Below, in pieces: positions 24,825 to 34,159 of a stretch of 64,000 bases of DNA; position 1 is the stretch's first letter; the number at the start of each line of letters is the position of its first letter. Under the pieces are notes generated by a model. The model was not told the DNA's origin and searched no databases. It was given only the letters and a program-made list of their open reading frames with translations. The translations under genes were made by a program, and so were the position numbers. Location of the stretch: positions 248,001 through 312,000 of the forward strand of contig CAWINM010000010.1 in the NCBI GenBank assembly GCA_963837455.1, in the 5' to 3' direction. This DNA is from DASYQD01 sp963837455. Its GTDB lineage: Bacteria > Acidobacteriota > Thermoanaerobaculia > Multivoradales > JAIOJS01.

Positions 24825-27800
24825 ATGACCTCGCGCGCCGCCCACTCGTGCGTTCTGTTCCTCGGCTGCGCCGTTGCCGTGACGGCACCCGCCGGCGGGG
24901 CCCGGCTGTCCGGCGTTCCCGCCGTCGATCTGGCGGCGCTGCCGCTGGCCTTCGAGGCCAACCGCGGCCAGGCGGACCCCCGCGCCCGCTGGCTCGCTCG
25001 TGGCACCGCCTACAGCATGGCCTTCACCGACGAGGGGGTGTTGCTGAGACTGAGGGTCGGGGGGAAGGGCAGGACGGTGCTCCGTCTCGAGCCCTGGGGC
25101 GGCAGCGCCGGGGAGCCAACCGGCGAGGAGCCGCTGGCGGAGACGCACCACTACCTGTCGCTCGACGGCGCCGGGCCCGACATCGCCGACGTGCCCAGCG
25201 TCGCCCGTCTGCGGTATGCGGAGGTCTTTCCGGGCATCGACTTCGTGTACCACGGCGACGGGGGCGCCCTGGAGCTCGACGTCGTCGTGCGCCCAGGCGG
25301 CGATCCGGACACCATCGGGCTGCGCATCGCCGGCGGGGCTGCGGCGACGATCGGGGACGATGGCGCTCTGGTGCTGGGCACCGGCGAAGGGGGTCCAGCA
25401 GTGAGGTTCCGGGCTCCGCGCGCTTACCAGTCGGCGGCTGACGGCTCGCGGCGGGTGGTGGCCAGCGCCTTCCGGCTCGACGGCGACCGGGTGGGCTTCA
25501 CGCTCGGCGACTACGATCGCCGCCGTGAGCTGGTCATCGACCCGGTGCTCGTCTACTCGACCTACCTCGGCGGCGGCGGCGACTTCTTCGAGCAGACCGT
25601 GCGCGACCTCTGGGTCGATGCCAGCGGCCAGGCCTACGTGGTGGGCGTCACCGAGTCTCCGTCCTTCCCCGTCGCCGGCGCCGGTGCCTGCGACGACGAG
25701 CTCGACGACAACCTCTCGTTCAACGGCTGCGCGGGCAGCCCCAACGGCAACACCGACGCCTTCGTCACCAAGCTCAACGCGGCGGGCACCGGGGTGATCT
25801 ATTCGACCTACCTCGGTGGCGCCCTTTCGGAGACCGCCAACGCGGTGGTCGTCGACGCCGCCGGCGAGGCCTACGTGGCGGGCTCGCAGGTCGATCCCAC
25901 GGGTGGCGAGCCCACCCGCCAGGCCTTCCTCGTGCGCATGCGCGCCGATGGCAGCGGCGCGCTCTTCGCCACCGTCTTCGGCGACGCCGGCTTCCCGGAC
26001 GCAGCGACAGATCTGGCGATCGACGCCGCCGGGGATGTCTACGTCGGCGGCGCCACCGCCTCGCCGGGTTTCAACCCCGGTGGCGTGCCGGGCGTCGACC
26101 AGACCTACGGCGGGGCCGGCGACGGCTTCGTGCGCAAGTACGTGCCGGCGGCCGCCCCCACCTACGACGTGCTGGCCGCGTCCACCTACGTCGGCGGCGC
26201 TCTCTTTCAGGACGTGCGGGCGATCGCGCTCGGCACCGACGGCTCGCTGGTGGTCGGCGGTCTCACCTACGGCGTCGACAACGTCGCCGGCGACCTCTAC
26301 CTGGTCCGTCTCGACGCGGCTCTCACCGGCGTCGTCAACGCCGGCGTCACCTACTCGGGCAGCGGCAGCGATGAGATGCTCGCCGTCCAGGTCGACGGCT
26401 CCAACCGGGTATGGCTCGGTGGCGAGACGTTCTCGAGCGACTTCTGCGACGGCGTGGCTGCCGGTCTCGATCACTCCTTCGCCGGTCCCTCGGACGGCTT
26501 CGCCGCCCGCGTCTCTGCCGACCTCACCACCGTCGACTACTGCACCTACGCCGGGGGCGCCGGCTGCGACCGCGTGCGCGGCATCGCGCTGAGCGCCGAC
26601 CACCTGGTGACCCTCGTCGGGGGCACGGTACCGGGCGCGGTCGCCTGCATCGCCGGCTTCGACGACGACAACGCCTTCGTCCTGCGGCTCGACACCGCTC
26701 CCTCGCAGCTGCTCTGGTCCTACTCCTTCACCAGCGGCGCGAGCTCGATCGACGAAGCGACGGCGGTTGCCATCGGACCCGGGGACACGGTCGTCTTCGG
26801 CGGCCTCGCCAGTCTCTCGGGCTTTCCGGTGACGCCCGGCGCCTTCGAGGCCACCTACCCGGGCTCGCGCAGCGGCTTCGTCGCCAAGATCGATCCGCAG
26901 ACCCGCGTCTCGGTGACCGACGTGAGCGGGAACGAGGGCAACTCGGGGACCCACGACTTCGGCTTCCAGGTGCGGCTCAACGGCACGCCTCTCGACGTCG
27001 TCAGCTACTCGCTGTCGACCCAGGACGGGACCGCCACCCAGCCCTCGGACTACCTCCCGGTGAGCCGCACCTGCGCGAGCTGCTTCGCGCCGCTGGGGCC
27101 CGGGAGCCGCACCGAGAACGTCACCGTCAAGGGGGACACCACCGTCGAGCCCGACGAGACCTTCTTCCTCGACCTCACCTCGGTCTCCGCCAACGCCGTC
27201 ATCGGCGACGGCCAGGGCCTGGGGACGATCCTCAACGACGACGCCCCGCCGGGCACCCTGCAGCTCTCGGCCTCGACGTTCACGGTGGGTGAAGGGGCGG
27301 GCAGCGCGGCGCTCACCGTCACCCGGGTGGGTGGCTCCGCCGGCGCCGCCTCGGTACACTGCGTGACGGTGGCCGGCGGTACGGCGACGGCGGGAAGCGA
27401 CTACACGGCCGTCGACGTGACGCTCTCCTGGGCCGTGGGCGATGCCACAGCGAAGACCTGCTCGGTCCCCATCGCCGGCGACACTCTCGACGAAGCCGAC
27501 GAGACCGTGCTCGTGCAGCTGCAGAACGCCAGCGGCGCGACGCTGGGCTCCCCGGCGGCGGCGACCCTCACCATCACCGACGACGACACCGCCGGGGCGA
27601 TCCGGTGGCAGGCGGCGACCTTCACCGCTTCCGAGGCGGTGGGCACCTTCAACCTGGTGGCGACCCGCACCGGGGGTGCGGCGAGCGGAGCGACGGCGTC
27701 CTACGCGGTGACCGGGGGCACGGCGACGGGTGGAGGGGTGGACTACACGCTGGCCGCCGGCATGGTGACCTTCGGCGCCAACCAGACGACGGTGAACGTG

Positions 27801-28343
27801 CCGGTGACCATCGTCGGCGACGGCTTCGACGAGGCCAACGAGACAGTGGTGGTGGCGCTGTCGGGCCCCGGCGGGGGCGCGACCATCGGCTCGCCGGCGA
27901 GCACGACGCTGACCATCACCGACGACGACACCGCCGGCGCGATCCAGTGGCAGTCGGCGACCTTCAGCGCGGCTGAGTCGGCGGGCGCCTTCAACCTGGT
28001 GGTGACCCGCACCGGGGGCGCGGCGAGCGGCGCGTCGGCGTCGTACGCGGTGACCGGGGGCACGGCGACCGGGGGCGGCGTGGACTACACGCTGGTCGCC
28101 GGAGTGGTGCACTTCGGCGCCAGCCAGGCGACAGCGAACGTGCCGGTGACCCTCGTCGGCGACAGCCTCGACGAGGCCGACGAGACACTGGTGGTGACGC
28201 TGTCGAGCCCCGGCGGCGGCGCGACCATCGGCTCGCCGGCCGGCACCACGCTGACGATCGTCGACGACGACACGGCGGGGGTGCTGCTGCGCGACGGCTT
28301 CGAGAGCGGCGACACCAGCGCCTGGTCGGCCGTGGCTCCCTGA
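24825..28343 (+). CDS. Secreted SBBP-repeat and Calx-beta protein with C-terminal FESG motif
   Basis: This 1172-aa exported protein has a signal peptide (about 1-26). The N-terminal region (about 40-245) resembles the domain found before SBBP beta-propeller repeats. The SBBP repeats run from about 250 to 690 (units such as YSTYLGGALSETANAVVVDAAGEAY). Four Calx-beta domains follow (about 697-1150), the last two nearly identical. It ends in LLRDGFESGDTSAWSAVAP, a motif shared with the protein at 49821-50729. ATG 24825 follows a GAGGAGGAGC ribosome-binding site. The extracellular or surface role is unknown; adhesion or cell-surface display is inference from the domains. It diverges from the ECF sigma gene. 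Confidence 0.9.
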   Translation: MTSRAAHSCVLFLGCAVAVTAPAGGARLSGVPAVDLAALPLAFEANRGQADPRARWLARGTAYSMAFTDEGVLLRLRVGGKGRTVLRLEPWGGSAGEPTGEEPLAETHHYLSLDGAGPDIADVPSVARLRYAEVFPGIDFVYHGDGGALELDVVVRPGGDPDTIGLRIAGGAAATIGDDGALVLGTGEGGPAVRFRAPRAYQSAADGSRRVVASAFRLDGDRVGFTLGDYDRRRELVIDPVLVYSTYLGGGGDFFEQTVRDLWVDASGQAYVVGVTESPSFPVAGAGACDDELDDNLSFNGCAGSPNGNTDAFVTKLNAAGTGVIYSTYLGGALSETANAVVVDAAGEAYVAGSQVDPTGGEPTRQAFLVRMRADGSGALFATVFGDAGFPDAATDLAIDAAGDVYVGGATASPGFNPGGVPGVDQTYGGAGDGFVRKYVPAAAPTYDVLAASTYVGGALFQDVRAIALGTDGSLVVGGLTYGVDNVAGDLYLVRLDAALTGVVNAGVTYSGSGSDEMLAVQVDGSNRVWLGGETFSSDFCDGVAAGLDHSFAGPSDGFAARVSADLTTVDYCTYAGGAGCDRVRGIALSADHLVTLVGGTVPGAVACIAGFDDDNAFVLRLDTAPSQLLWSYSFTSGASSIDEATAVAIGPGDTVVFGGLASLSGFPVTPGAFEATYPGSRSGFVAKIDPQTRVSVTDVSGNEGNSGTHDFGFQVRLNGTPLDVVSYSLSTQDGTATQPSDYLPVSRTCASCFAPLGPGSRTENVTVKGDTTVEPDETFFLDLTSVSANAVIGDGQGLGTILNDDAPPGTLQLSASTFTVGEGAGSAALTVTRVGGSAGAASVHCVTVAGGTATAGSDYTAVDVTLSWAVGDATAKTCSVPIAGDTLDEADETVLVQLQNASGATLGSPAAATLTITDDDTAGAIRWQAATFTASEAVGTFNLVATRTGGAASGATASYAVTGGTATGGGVDYTLAAGMVTFGANQTTVNVPVTIVGDGFDEANETVVVALSGPGGGATIGSPASTTLTITDDDTAGAIQWQSATFSAAESAGAFNLVVTRTGGAASGASASYAVTGGTATGGGVDYTLVAGVVHFGASQATANVPVTLVGDSLDEADETLVVTLSSPGGGATIGSPAGTTLTIVDDDTAGVLLRDGFESGDTSAWSAVAP
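27579..28262 (+). repeat. Two tandem 342-bp repeats encoding Calx-beta domains
   Basis: The units 27579-27920 and 27921-28262 match over most of their length at DNA level, and both begin GACGACGACACCGCCGG. A third copy of the boundary starts at 28263. The period is exactly 342 bp (114 codons), so frame is kept. This points to a recent in-frame duplication of a Calx-beta module. Confidence 0.85.
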
Positions 28344-28514
28344 CCGTCACCGCCGGGTGCCGCACCGCCTCGCCACCAGCACGCGGCACCCCTGCGCGAT
28401 GTCGGCGGCAGGCCGCGGTGGGCGCTGTGGCGTCGCGCCGGGCTCGCCGCGTGGTCGGTGGCCTCGCCCCGGGCGCCAGCCGGGTCGCCGCCGACACGAG
28501 CCTCGCAAGCGACC

Positions 28515-29600
28515 CTAGTCGCCGTAGATGTACCCCTCGCGCGCCTTCACCCGCAGCCCCGGGTTGCGCAGCTTCACGGTCACCTTCTGATAGCCGCGCT
28601 CGCCTTGCCGGTGGGTGGATTGGTAGGCGAGCAGGTAGTAGCCGGTGGTCTCGGCGGCGACGCTCTCGAGCGGCGTCACGAAGTTGACGATGTGCTGGAA
28701 GTAGCGGCCGCCGGTCTGGGCGGCGAGCAGCGACAGTGCGCTCGACAGCGGCGAGTCGACGTCGGGCTCGAGGACGTCGACGGCATAGACGGCGACGTTG
28801 GTGTCGTTGAGGATCTGCGCCGTGGGCTGGTCGTAGCGTGGATCGGGCTGGAACTGCCCGAACGAGTTGACCTGGCCGAAGCCGCTGCTGAACAGGACCA
28901 GGTTCTTGCGCCCGACCAGGTGGCCGGCGGCACGCGCCAGCACCTGCAGCGCCTCGTAGATGGTGGGGGTCGCGTCGCGCACGGCATTGCCGCGCGGCAG
29001 GTTGCGCAGCAACGAAGGCCCCCCTTCGGGGGGCAGGCGCGACGGCCAGTTCCCTCCCGGCCCCTTGCCGGTGACCGCCTCGTCGATGGCGTGCTCGAGA
29101 GCCTTGCGGTCGCGGCTGAAGTCCTGCTCGACGGCGAGGCTGGTATCGAAGCTGGCCACCGCCACGTAGTCCTGCGGCCCCAGCGTGGCGATCCAGCTGT
29201 GGGCGCGCCGCGCCGCGTCGAGCTCGCGCGCCAGCACTCCCGGGATGATCGTGTTCATGCGGCGCTGGTCGTGGAAGAAGAGGATGAGCAGGCGCTGCGC
29301 CTCGGCGGGATCGATCGGCCGGCCGGCGGCATCCAGACGCGCCCGGCTGCTGTAGAACCTGACGTCGGTGAGCGCGACAGGCTTGCCGTTCTCCTCGACC
29401 TCGAAGTCGTCCTTGCCGAGGCCGACGATGACGTTGCCGTCACGGTCGGTCACCTGGGCATCGAGCAGCACTTCGCTGACCTCCACCTGCTCGGCAAAGG
29501 TCGGCGCCGGGGTCGCCGGCGAGGGCGGGGGTGCCTGCGCGGCCGCGAGGCGCGGGAGGATCAGGGCGCTGCAGGCGAGGGTGGCGGCTAAGGTTCGCAT
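28515..29600 (-). CDS. Secreted VWFA-related protein of acidobacterial type
   Basis: This 361-aa exported protein has a signal peptide (about 1-22) and a Pro-rich start to the mature chain. Next comes a short beta domain (VTDRDGNVIVGLGKDDFEVEENG) and a VWFA-like fold (about 95-320; LVGRKNLVLFSSGFGQ, VAVYAVDV, TGGRYFQHI). The ending VKAREGYIYGD is typical of the VWFA-related family common in Acidobacteriota. The metal-site DxSxS is not present at the expected place (FFHDQRRMN instead), so metal-dependent ligand binding may be lost. Function unknown. It lies 54 nt downstream of the fadJ-like gene and may be read with it. Confidence 0.8.
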   Translation of the reverse strand: MRTLAATLACSALILPRLAAAQAPPPSPATPAPTFAEQVEVSEVLLDAQVTDRDGNVIVGLGKDDFEVEENGKPVALTDVRFYSSRARLDAAGRPIDPAEAQRLLILFFHDQRRMNTIIPGVLARELDAARRAHSWIATLGPQDYVAVASFDTSLAVEQDFSRDRKALEHAIDEAVTGKGPGGNWPSRLPPEGGPSLLRNLPRGNAVRDATPTIYEALQVLARAAGHLVGRKNLVLFSSGFGQVNSFGQFQPDPRYDQPTAQILNDTNVAVYAVDVLEPDVDSPLSSALSLLAAQTGGRYFQHIVNFVTPLESVAAETTGYYLLAYQSTHRQGERGYQKVTVKLRNPGLRVKAREGYIYGD

Positions 29601-29654
29601 GGAGAGGATTGTAGACCTCGCCAGGGGTGGCCGGCGCCGGCGCCGTCCGCCACC

Positions 29655-31823
29655 TCAGGCGGAGGAGTTGGCGGCGTCGCGACGCTGCCAGCGGGCGTGG
29701 AAGCCACCCGCCGACGCCGCCTCGCGCAGGGCGGGGGAGGGCTCGAAGCGCTCGCCGACGGCGGCGGTGAGCCGCTCGAGCTCGACCACCAGGCGGCCCA
29801 CTCCCTGCTGGTCGGCCCAGCGGCAGAGGCCGCCGCGGAAGGGTGGAAAGCCGGTGCCGAGCACCATTGCCAGGTCCAGCTCCTCGGGGGTGGCAACCAC
29901 GCCCTCTTCGAGGCAGCGCGCCGCCTCGTCGACCATGCGCAGGACCATGCGGTCGACCAGCCGCGAGGGGTCGGCGGCGCCGCCGCGGCCACCGTCGGGC
30001 ATGAGGCCGTACACCCAGGGGTCGGGGACGGTGCGGCGCCCCTTCTCGTAGCGGTAGAGCCCCTTCTGCGTCTTTGCCCCGAGCCGATCCGACGCCGACA
30101 GCTCGTCCCCCCAGGGGGGCAGCGGCAGGCGCCCGGGGAAGGCATCGCCGAGGATGTGGGCCACCTTGACGGCGACGTCGATTCCCACCTCGTCGATCAG
30201 CGCCAGCGGTCCCATCGGCATCCCCCACGCCACCATGGCGCGGTCGATCTCCTCGCTTCTCTGCCCCTCGTGCAGCAGCCACAGCGCCTCCGCCATGTAG
30301 AACCCGAGCAGCCGGTTGACCAGGAACCCCGGCCGGTTGGCGACCCGCACCGGCGTCTTGCCGAGGCGCCGCGCGAAGGCGGCCACCGTCTCCACGGCAT
30401 CGGCGGAGGTGCGAGGCGCCACCACCACCTCGACGAGCGGCATGCGGTGCACGGGGTTGAAGAAGTGCATGCCGATGGCCCGCTCGGGGTGCGGCGTGGC
30501 GGCGGCGATCGCCTCGACCGACAGCGACGAGGTGTTGCTGGCGAGCACCGCGTCCGCCGGCAGCGCCGCCGCCGCCTCCGCGAACACCGAGCGCTTGACC
30601 TCGACGTTCTCGACCACCGCCTCGATCATCAGCTCGCAGGCGCCGAGCCCGGCGTACTCGAGGGTGGGTCGCAGCAGCGCCATCCGTCGCCGCGCCTCCG
30701 CGGCGCTGAAGCGACGCCGCGAGACCTGGCGCCGGAAGCGGGCGGCGGCATGCGCCATGCCGGTGGCGAGCGCCTCCGCTTCGATATCCTTGAGGCGGAC
30801 CGGCAGCGCCGCCTGCTCGGCGATCACCTGCGCGATGGCGCCGCCCATGACGCCGGCGCCGATCACCACCGCCTCGCGCACGGTACGCGGGGTGCCGCCG
30901 GGGGCGAGCGCCGCCTTCTTCGCATCTTCGGTGAGCCGGAAGACGTGCAGCAGGTTCTTGCACACCGCCGAGGTGGCGAGCTCGCCGGCCGCCCGCGCCT
31001 CGGCCTCGAGGCCGGCGGCGCGGCCCTGCTCGATGCCGATGCGCACCACCTCGATCGCTCGCAACGGGGCCGGGTAGTTGCCATGGGTCTGCCGCAGAGT
31101 GCGCTTGCGCACCTGGTCGAAGAGCAACCGGCGGCCGATGGGATTGCGCTCGAGCAGGAGCTCCTTGAGGTCGGGGCGCTCCTCACGGGCGCCGGGCGGG
31201 GAGCGCTCGCCGCGGTGGGCGAGCGCGAAGTCGCGGGTGGTGGCCAGGAACTGGGCATCGGGGAGCAGCGCGTCGGCGAGCCCCATCTCGAGCGCCCGCC
31301 GGCCGCTGACCGACTTGCCGGGCAGGATCACCTCGAGGGCGGCGGCGATCCCCACCCGTCGCGGCAGGCGCGTGCAGCCCCCCCACGCCGGCAGGATGCC
31401 GAGCCGGATCTCGGGCAGGCCGATGCGCAGCTCGCGGCGGTCGCTCACCAGCAGGAAGGTGGAGGCGAGGCAGAGCTCGGTGCCGCCTCCCATGCAGGTG
31501 CCGCGCACGGCGGCGATGGTGGGGAAGGGGAGCCGCTCCCAGGCGCCGTACACCGCCTGGCCGCGGCGGGTGAAGGTCTCCGCCACCGCCGGGTCCTCGA
31601 CGCTGGCGATCTCGTCGACGTCGGCGCCGGCGATGAAGGTCCCCTGCTTGCCCGAGAGCAGCACCAGGCACTCGATGTCACGGCGCTCGCCAAGCTCGGC
31701 CACCACCGCCTCGAGCTCGGCGAGCACGCTGCTGGAGACGAGGTTGACGCGTTTGCCCGGCAGGTCGAACAGCAGCGTGGCGACGCCGTCGCGGCCGGTA
31801 CGCAGGGTGAAGCTCGGAGTCAT
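29655..31823 (-). CDS. fadJ: Fused enoyl-CoA hydratase / 3-hydroxyacyl-CoA dehydrogenase (FadJ/FadB-like)
   Basis: This 722-aa bifunctional beta-oxidation enzyme hydrates trans-2-enoyl-CoA and oxidises the 3-hydroxyacyl-CoA with NAD. The crotonase domain (about 1-190) has the oxyanion-hole segment and both catalytic glutamates: E116 in GGGTELCLAS and E138 in GLPEIRLG. The dehydrogenase domain begins near 315 with the NAD loop GAGVMGG (322-328) and contains the HFFNPVHRMPLVEV catalytic region. Two C-terminal 3HCDH domains follow. Overall length matches FadJ/FadB. It follows the acyl-CoA synthetase gene by 30 nt, forming a fatty-acid activation and oxidation operon; no thiolase is present locally. 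Confidence 0.92.
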   Translation of the reverse strand: MTPSFTLRTGRDGVATLLFDLPGKRVNLVSSSVLAELEAVVAELGERRDIECLVLLSGKQGTFIAGADVDEIASVEDPAVAETFTRRGQAVYGAWERLPFPTIAAVRGTCMGGGTELCLASTFLLVSDRRELRIGLPEIRLGILPAWGGCTRLPRRVGIAAALEVILPGKSVSGRRALEMGLADALLPDAQFLATTRDFALAHRGERSPPGAREERPDLKELLLERNPIGRRLLFDQVRKRTLRQTHGNYPAPLRAIEVVRIGIEQGRAAGLEAEARAAGELATSAVCKNLLHVFRLTEDAKKAALAPGGTPRTVREAVVIGAGVMGGAIAQVIAEQAALPVRLKDIEAEALATGMAHAAARFRRQVSRRRFSAAEARRRMALLRPTLEYAGLGACELMIEAVVENVEVKRSVFAEAAAALPADAVLASNTSSLSVEAIAAATPHPERAIGMHFFNPVHRMPLVEVVVAPRTSADAVETVAAFARRLGKTPVRVANRPGFLVNRLLGFYMAEALWLLHEGQRSEEIDRAMVAWGMPMGPLALIDEVGIDVAVKVAHILGDAFPGRLPLPPWGDELSASDRLGAKTQKGLYRYEKGRRTVPDPWVYGLMPDGGRGGAADPSRLVDRMVLRMVDEAARCLEEGVVATPEELDLAMVLGTGFPPFRGGLCRWADQQGVGRLVVELERLTAAVGERFEPSPALREAASAGGFHARWQRRDAANSSA

Positions 31824-31853
31824 GGTGGCGGGAGCCGGTGTGCGCCAGCCGCC

Positions 31854-33650
31854 CTAGTCGCCGGCCACCGCTTCGGCCTGGCGGTAGAGGCCGTCGATGA
31901 GCTCCTTGTACTTGGTGTTGATGACGCGCCGCTTGACTTTCTGCGTCGGTGTCAGCTCCCCGGTCTCGATGGTGAACTCGGCCGGCGCCAGGTCCCAGGC
32001 CTGGATGCGTTCGTAGCGCGCCAGCTTGGCGTTGACTGGCTCCACCTCGGCGGCAAACAGCTTCCGCACCCCCGGTGCCTTCACCAGCTCCTCGTCGTTG
32101 GCAAAGCTCACTCCCGCTGCACGCGCCCAGGGACGCAGCGCCTCGAAGTCGGGCACCAGCAGCGCGGTGAGGAACTTGCGGCGGTCGCCGAGCACCACCG
32201 CCTGGCCGATGTAGCGGCTCGCCTTGAGCGCCGCCTCGATCGGCGCCGGGGCGATGTTCTTGCCATAGGCGTTGACGATCAGCTCCTTCTTGCGATCGGT
32301 GATGAAGAGGAAGCCCTCCTCGTCGAGGTGACCGATGTCGCCGGTGTGGAACCAGCCTTTGGCGTCGATCGTCTCCGCCGTTGCATCGGGGTTGTTGTGG
32401 TAGCCCTTCATGATGTTCGGGCCCTTGGCGAGGATCTCGCCGTCAGCGGCGATCTCGAGCGTCACGTGAGAAACCGCCGCACCCACCGAGCCCAGCTTCA
32501 CGCGCTGGGGGGAGTTGACGGTGAGCACCGGCGAAGTTTCCGTCAGCCCGTACCCCTCGTAGATGGCCACCCCCGCCGCCCAGAAGAACTCCGCCAGCTC
32601 GCGCGCCAGCGGCGCGCCGCCGGAGATGGCGAAGACGAAGCGGCCGCCGAGCCGGGCGTGGATCTTCGAGAACACCAGGCGGTCGGCGAGCGCCAGCTGC
32701 AGCCCCAGCAGGCCGGGCGGGCGCTGCCGCTGGAGCCGCCACGGCAGCGACCGGCGGCCGACGTCGAGACCCCACTCGAACAGCTTCCGCCGCCACCCCG
32801 GCGCCTGCGCCACGTTGTCGAGCACGCGGCTCTGGAACTTTTCGTAGACCCGCGGCACCGAGACGAAGACGTGAGGCCTCACCTCGACGAGGTTCTGCGG
32901 CACGGTGGCCACCGACTCGGCGTAGGCGACGGTGACGCCGCGCAGGAAGAAGAGATAGTCGACGGTGCGTTCGAAGGAGTGCGACAGCGGCAGGAACGAG
33001 AGCGCGGTGTACTCGGGCGCGACGGCGATGCACTCGACCCCGTCGTTGATGTTGGAGGCGATGTTGCCGTGGCTGAGCATCACCCCCTTGGGGTTGCCGG
33101 TGGTGCCGCTGGTGTAGATGAAGGTGGCGAGGTCCTCGGGCCGCGCCTTGCGCGCCTCGGCCTCGAAGGTCGCGGGATCCACCGGCGGGCTGCCGGCGAC
33201 CAGTGCGTCGAGGGTGGTGTATCCCTCGCCGGGAGCCGCGACGTCGACCCGCACCACGTGGCGCAGCTTCGGCATCTCCTGCCGCAACGCCAGGAGCGAC
33301 TGCATGCGCGCCTCGCCCTGCACGAACAGCACCTCGGCGCCGCTGTCGTTGACGATGTAGGCGGCGCCCTCGGGCAATAGCGTCGGGTACACCGGCACCA
33401 CCACGCCGCCCATGCACAGGGTGGCGAAGTCGACCGTCGGCCAGTGCGGCCCGTTCTCCGCCATCAGCGCCACGCGGTCGCCGCGCACCACTCCCAGGTC
33501 CTGCAGCGCGCGCGTCAGCCGCTGCACGCGGCCGACGAGCTCGGCGGTCGAGATCGGCCGGAACTGGCCATCTACCTTGTGCAGCAGGCAGTCGGGCTTG
33601 CCGTGACCGGCGGCGATCAGGAACAGCTCGGTGAGCGTGGCGACGGCCAT
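31854..33650 (-). CDS. fadD: Long-chain acyl-CoA synthetase (AMP-forming)
   Basis: This 598-aa adenylate-forming enzyme activates fatty acids to acyl-CoA via acyl-AMP. Motifs: P-loop YTSGTTGNPKG, then YGLTETSPVL and the hinge region HTGDIGHLDEEGFLFITDRKKELI. The sequence is of the FAA1/long-chain group rather than the short FadD type. The ATG at 33650 is preceded by a strong AGGAGG ribosome-binding site; open frame further upstream is not coding-like. A TAGAAT -10-like box lies at 33694-33699 (minus strand). First gene of the fadD-fadJ operon. Confidence 0.92.
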   Translation of the reverse strand: MAVATLTELFLIAAGHGKPDCLLHKVDGQFRPISTAELVGRVQRLTRALQDLGVVRGDRVALMAENGPHWPTVDFATLCMGGVVVPVYPTLLPEGAAYIVNDSGAEVLFVQGEARMQSLLALRQEMPKLRHVVRVDVAAPGEGYTTLDALVAGSPPVDPATFEAEARKARPEDLATFIYTSGTTGNPKGVMLSHGNIASNINDGVECIAVAPEYTALSFLPLSHSFERTVDYLFFLRGVTVAYAESVATVPQNLVEVRPHVFVSVPRVYEKFQSRVLDNVAQAPGWRRKLFEWGLDVGRRSLPWRLQRQRPPGLLGLQLALADRLVFSKIHARLGGRFVFAISGGAPLARELAEFFWAAGVAIYEGYGLTETSPVLTVNSPQRVKLGSVGAAVSHVTLEIAADGEILAKGPNIMKGYHNNPDATAETIDAKGWFHTGDIGHLDEEGFLFITDRKKELIVNAYGKNIAPAPIEAALKASRYIGQAVVLGDRRKFLTALLVPDFEALRPWARAAGVSFANDEELVKAPGVRKLFAAEVEPVNAKLARYERIQAWDLAPAEFTIETGELTPTQKVKRRVINTKYKELIDGLYRQAEAVAGD

Positions 33651-33896
33651 GGTCGACCTCCTGGGCGGCGAGGAGAAGGTTGAGGATGCGGGAATTCTAT
33701 CGCCGGGGTGCGGGTGGTGCCGCCGCGCCGGCCGAGGGGCACCAACGCCGGCGGGTGGGGCCACCCGTCGGCGTGGCGAGGCGACGGACGCCGTGCGATA
33801 GGCGCGCCGCCGGGGGCGTGACGAGGGACGCCGATGCAGCGAGGGCGGTGTGTCCATGGTCCCCCGCCTGGCCCGCGACAGGCGCCGGTGTCGCCG

Positions 33897-34139
33897 CTAC
33901 CGCATCCGCTGCGCCTGGCGCGCCAGGTCCGACAGCACGACGACGTTCTTCGCCACCACGCCGAGCGCCGTGGTATCCGGCTCGAATTGCACCGACTGGT
34001 TCGCCTGCGGCGTCCCCACTGTCACGTCCGCGAAGTCGAAGTACACGTCCGGCTGGTCCTCGCCGGTGGCGATGACCCCCACTCTCTTCGCGACGTCGAG
34101 CCACTTGATCCTGCCGATCGCCACCTTTGGGTCAGCCAT
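33897..34139 (-). CDS. Degenerate cold-shock-domain protein
   Basis: This 80-aa protein aligns along its length with CspA-type cold-shock proteins: GRIKWLDVAKRVGVIATGE matches the GxVKWFNxxKGFGFI region, and DVYFDFADV matches DVFVHFSAI. The sheet order and the AKNVVVL ending also fit. The nucleic-acid-binding aromatics are mostly gone: RNP1 KGFGFI reads KRVGVI and RNP2 VFVHF reads VYFDF. Only the Trp after Lys and one Phe remain. It is probably an OB-fold protein that no longer binds RNA in the usual way. ATG 34139 has a GGAGG site upstream; GTG 34145 is an alternative. It lies 20 nt after the coiled-coil membrane protein gene. Confidence 0.7.
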   Translation of the reverse strand: MADPKVAIGRIKWLDVAKRVGVIATGEDQPDVYFDFADVTVGTPQANQSVQFEPDTTALGVVAKNVVVLSDLARQAQRMR

Positions 34140-34159
34140 GAGCACCTCGCACCTCCAGA

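Noticed and set aside
24237..28112. Very long open frame on the minus strand opposite the SBBP/Calx-beta gene
   Set aside because: Its product is low-complexity Arg/Gly/Val-rich with no family resemblance. It mirrors the real gene on the plus strand, a common effect of high GC content.
27579..28262. Tandem repeat considered as a CRISPR-like or mobile repeat array
   Set aside because: The unit is 342 bp, in frame, and encodes Calx-beta domains; there are no spacers.
28355..28391. 9-bp inverted repeat between the convergent SBBP and VWFA genes, considered as a terminator
   Set aside because: The loop is long (19 nt) and no T-run follows on either strand.
29018..29034. Strong GC hairpin (GCCCCCC-TTC-GGGGGGC) considered as a terminator
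   Set aside because: It lies inside the VWFA coding sequence, encodes an ordinary PPEGG stretch and lacks a T-run.
29697..33380. 1227-codon open frame on the plus strand opposite fadJ and fadD
   Set aside because: It is antisense to two well-supported enzyme genes; the product is rich in His, Arg and Gly without domains.
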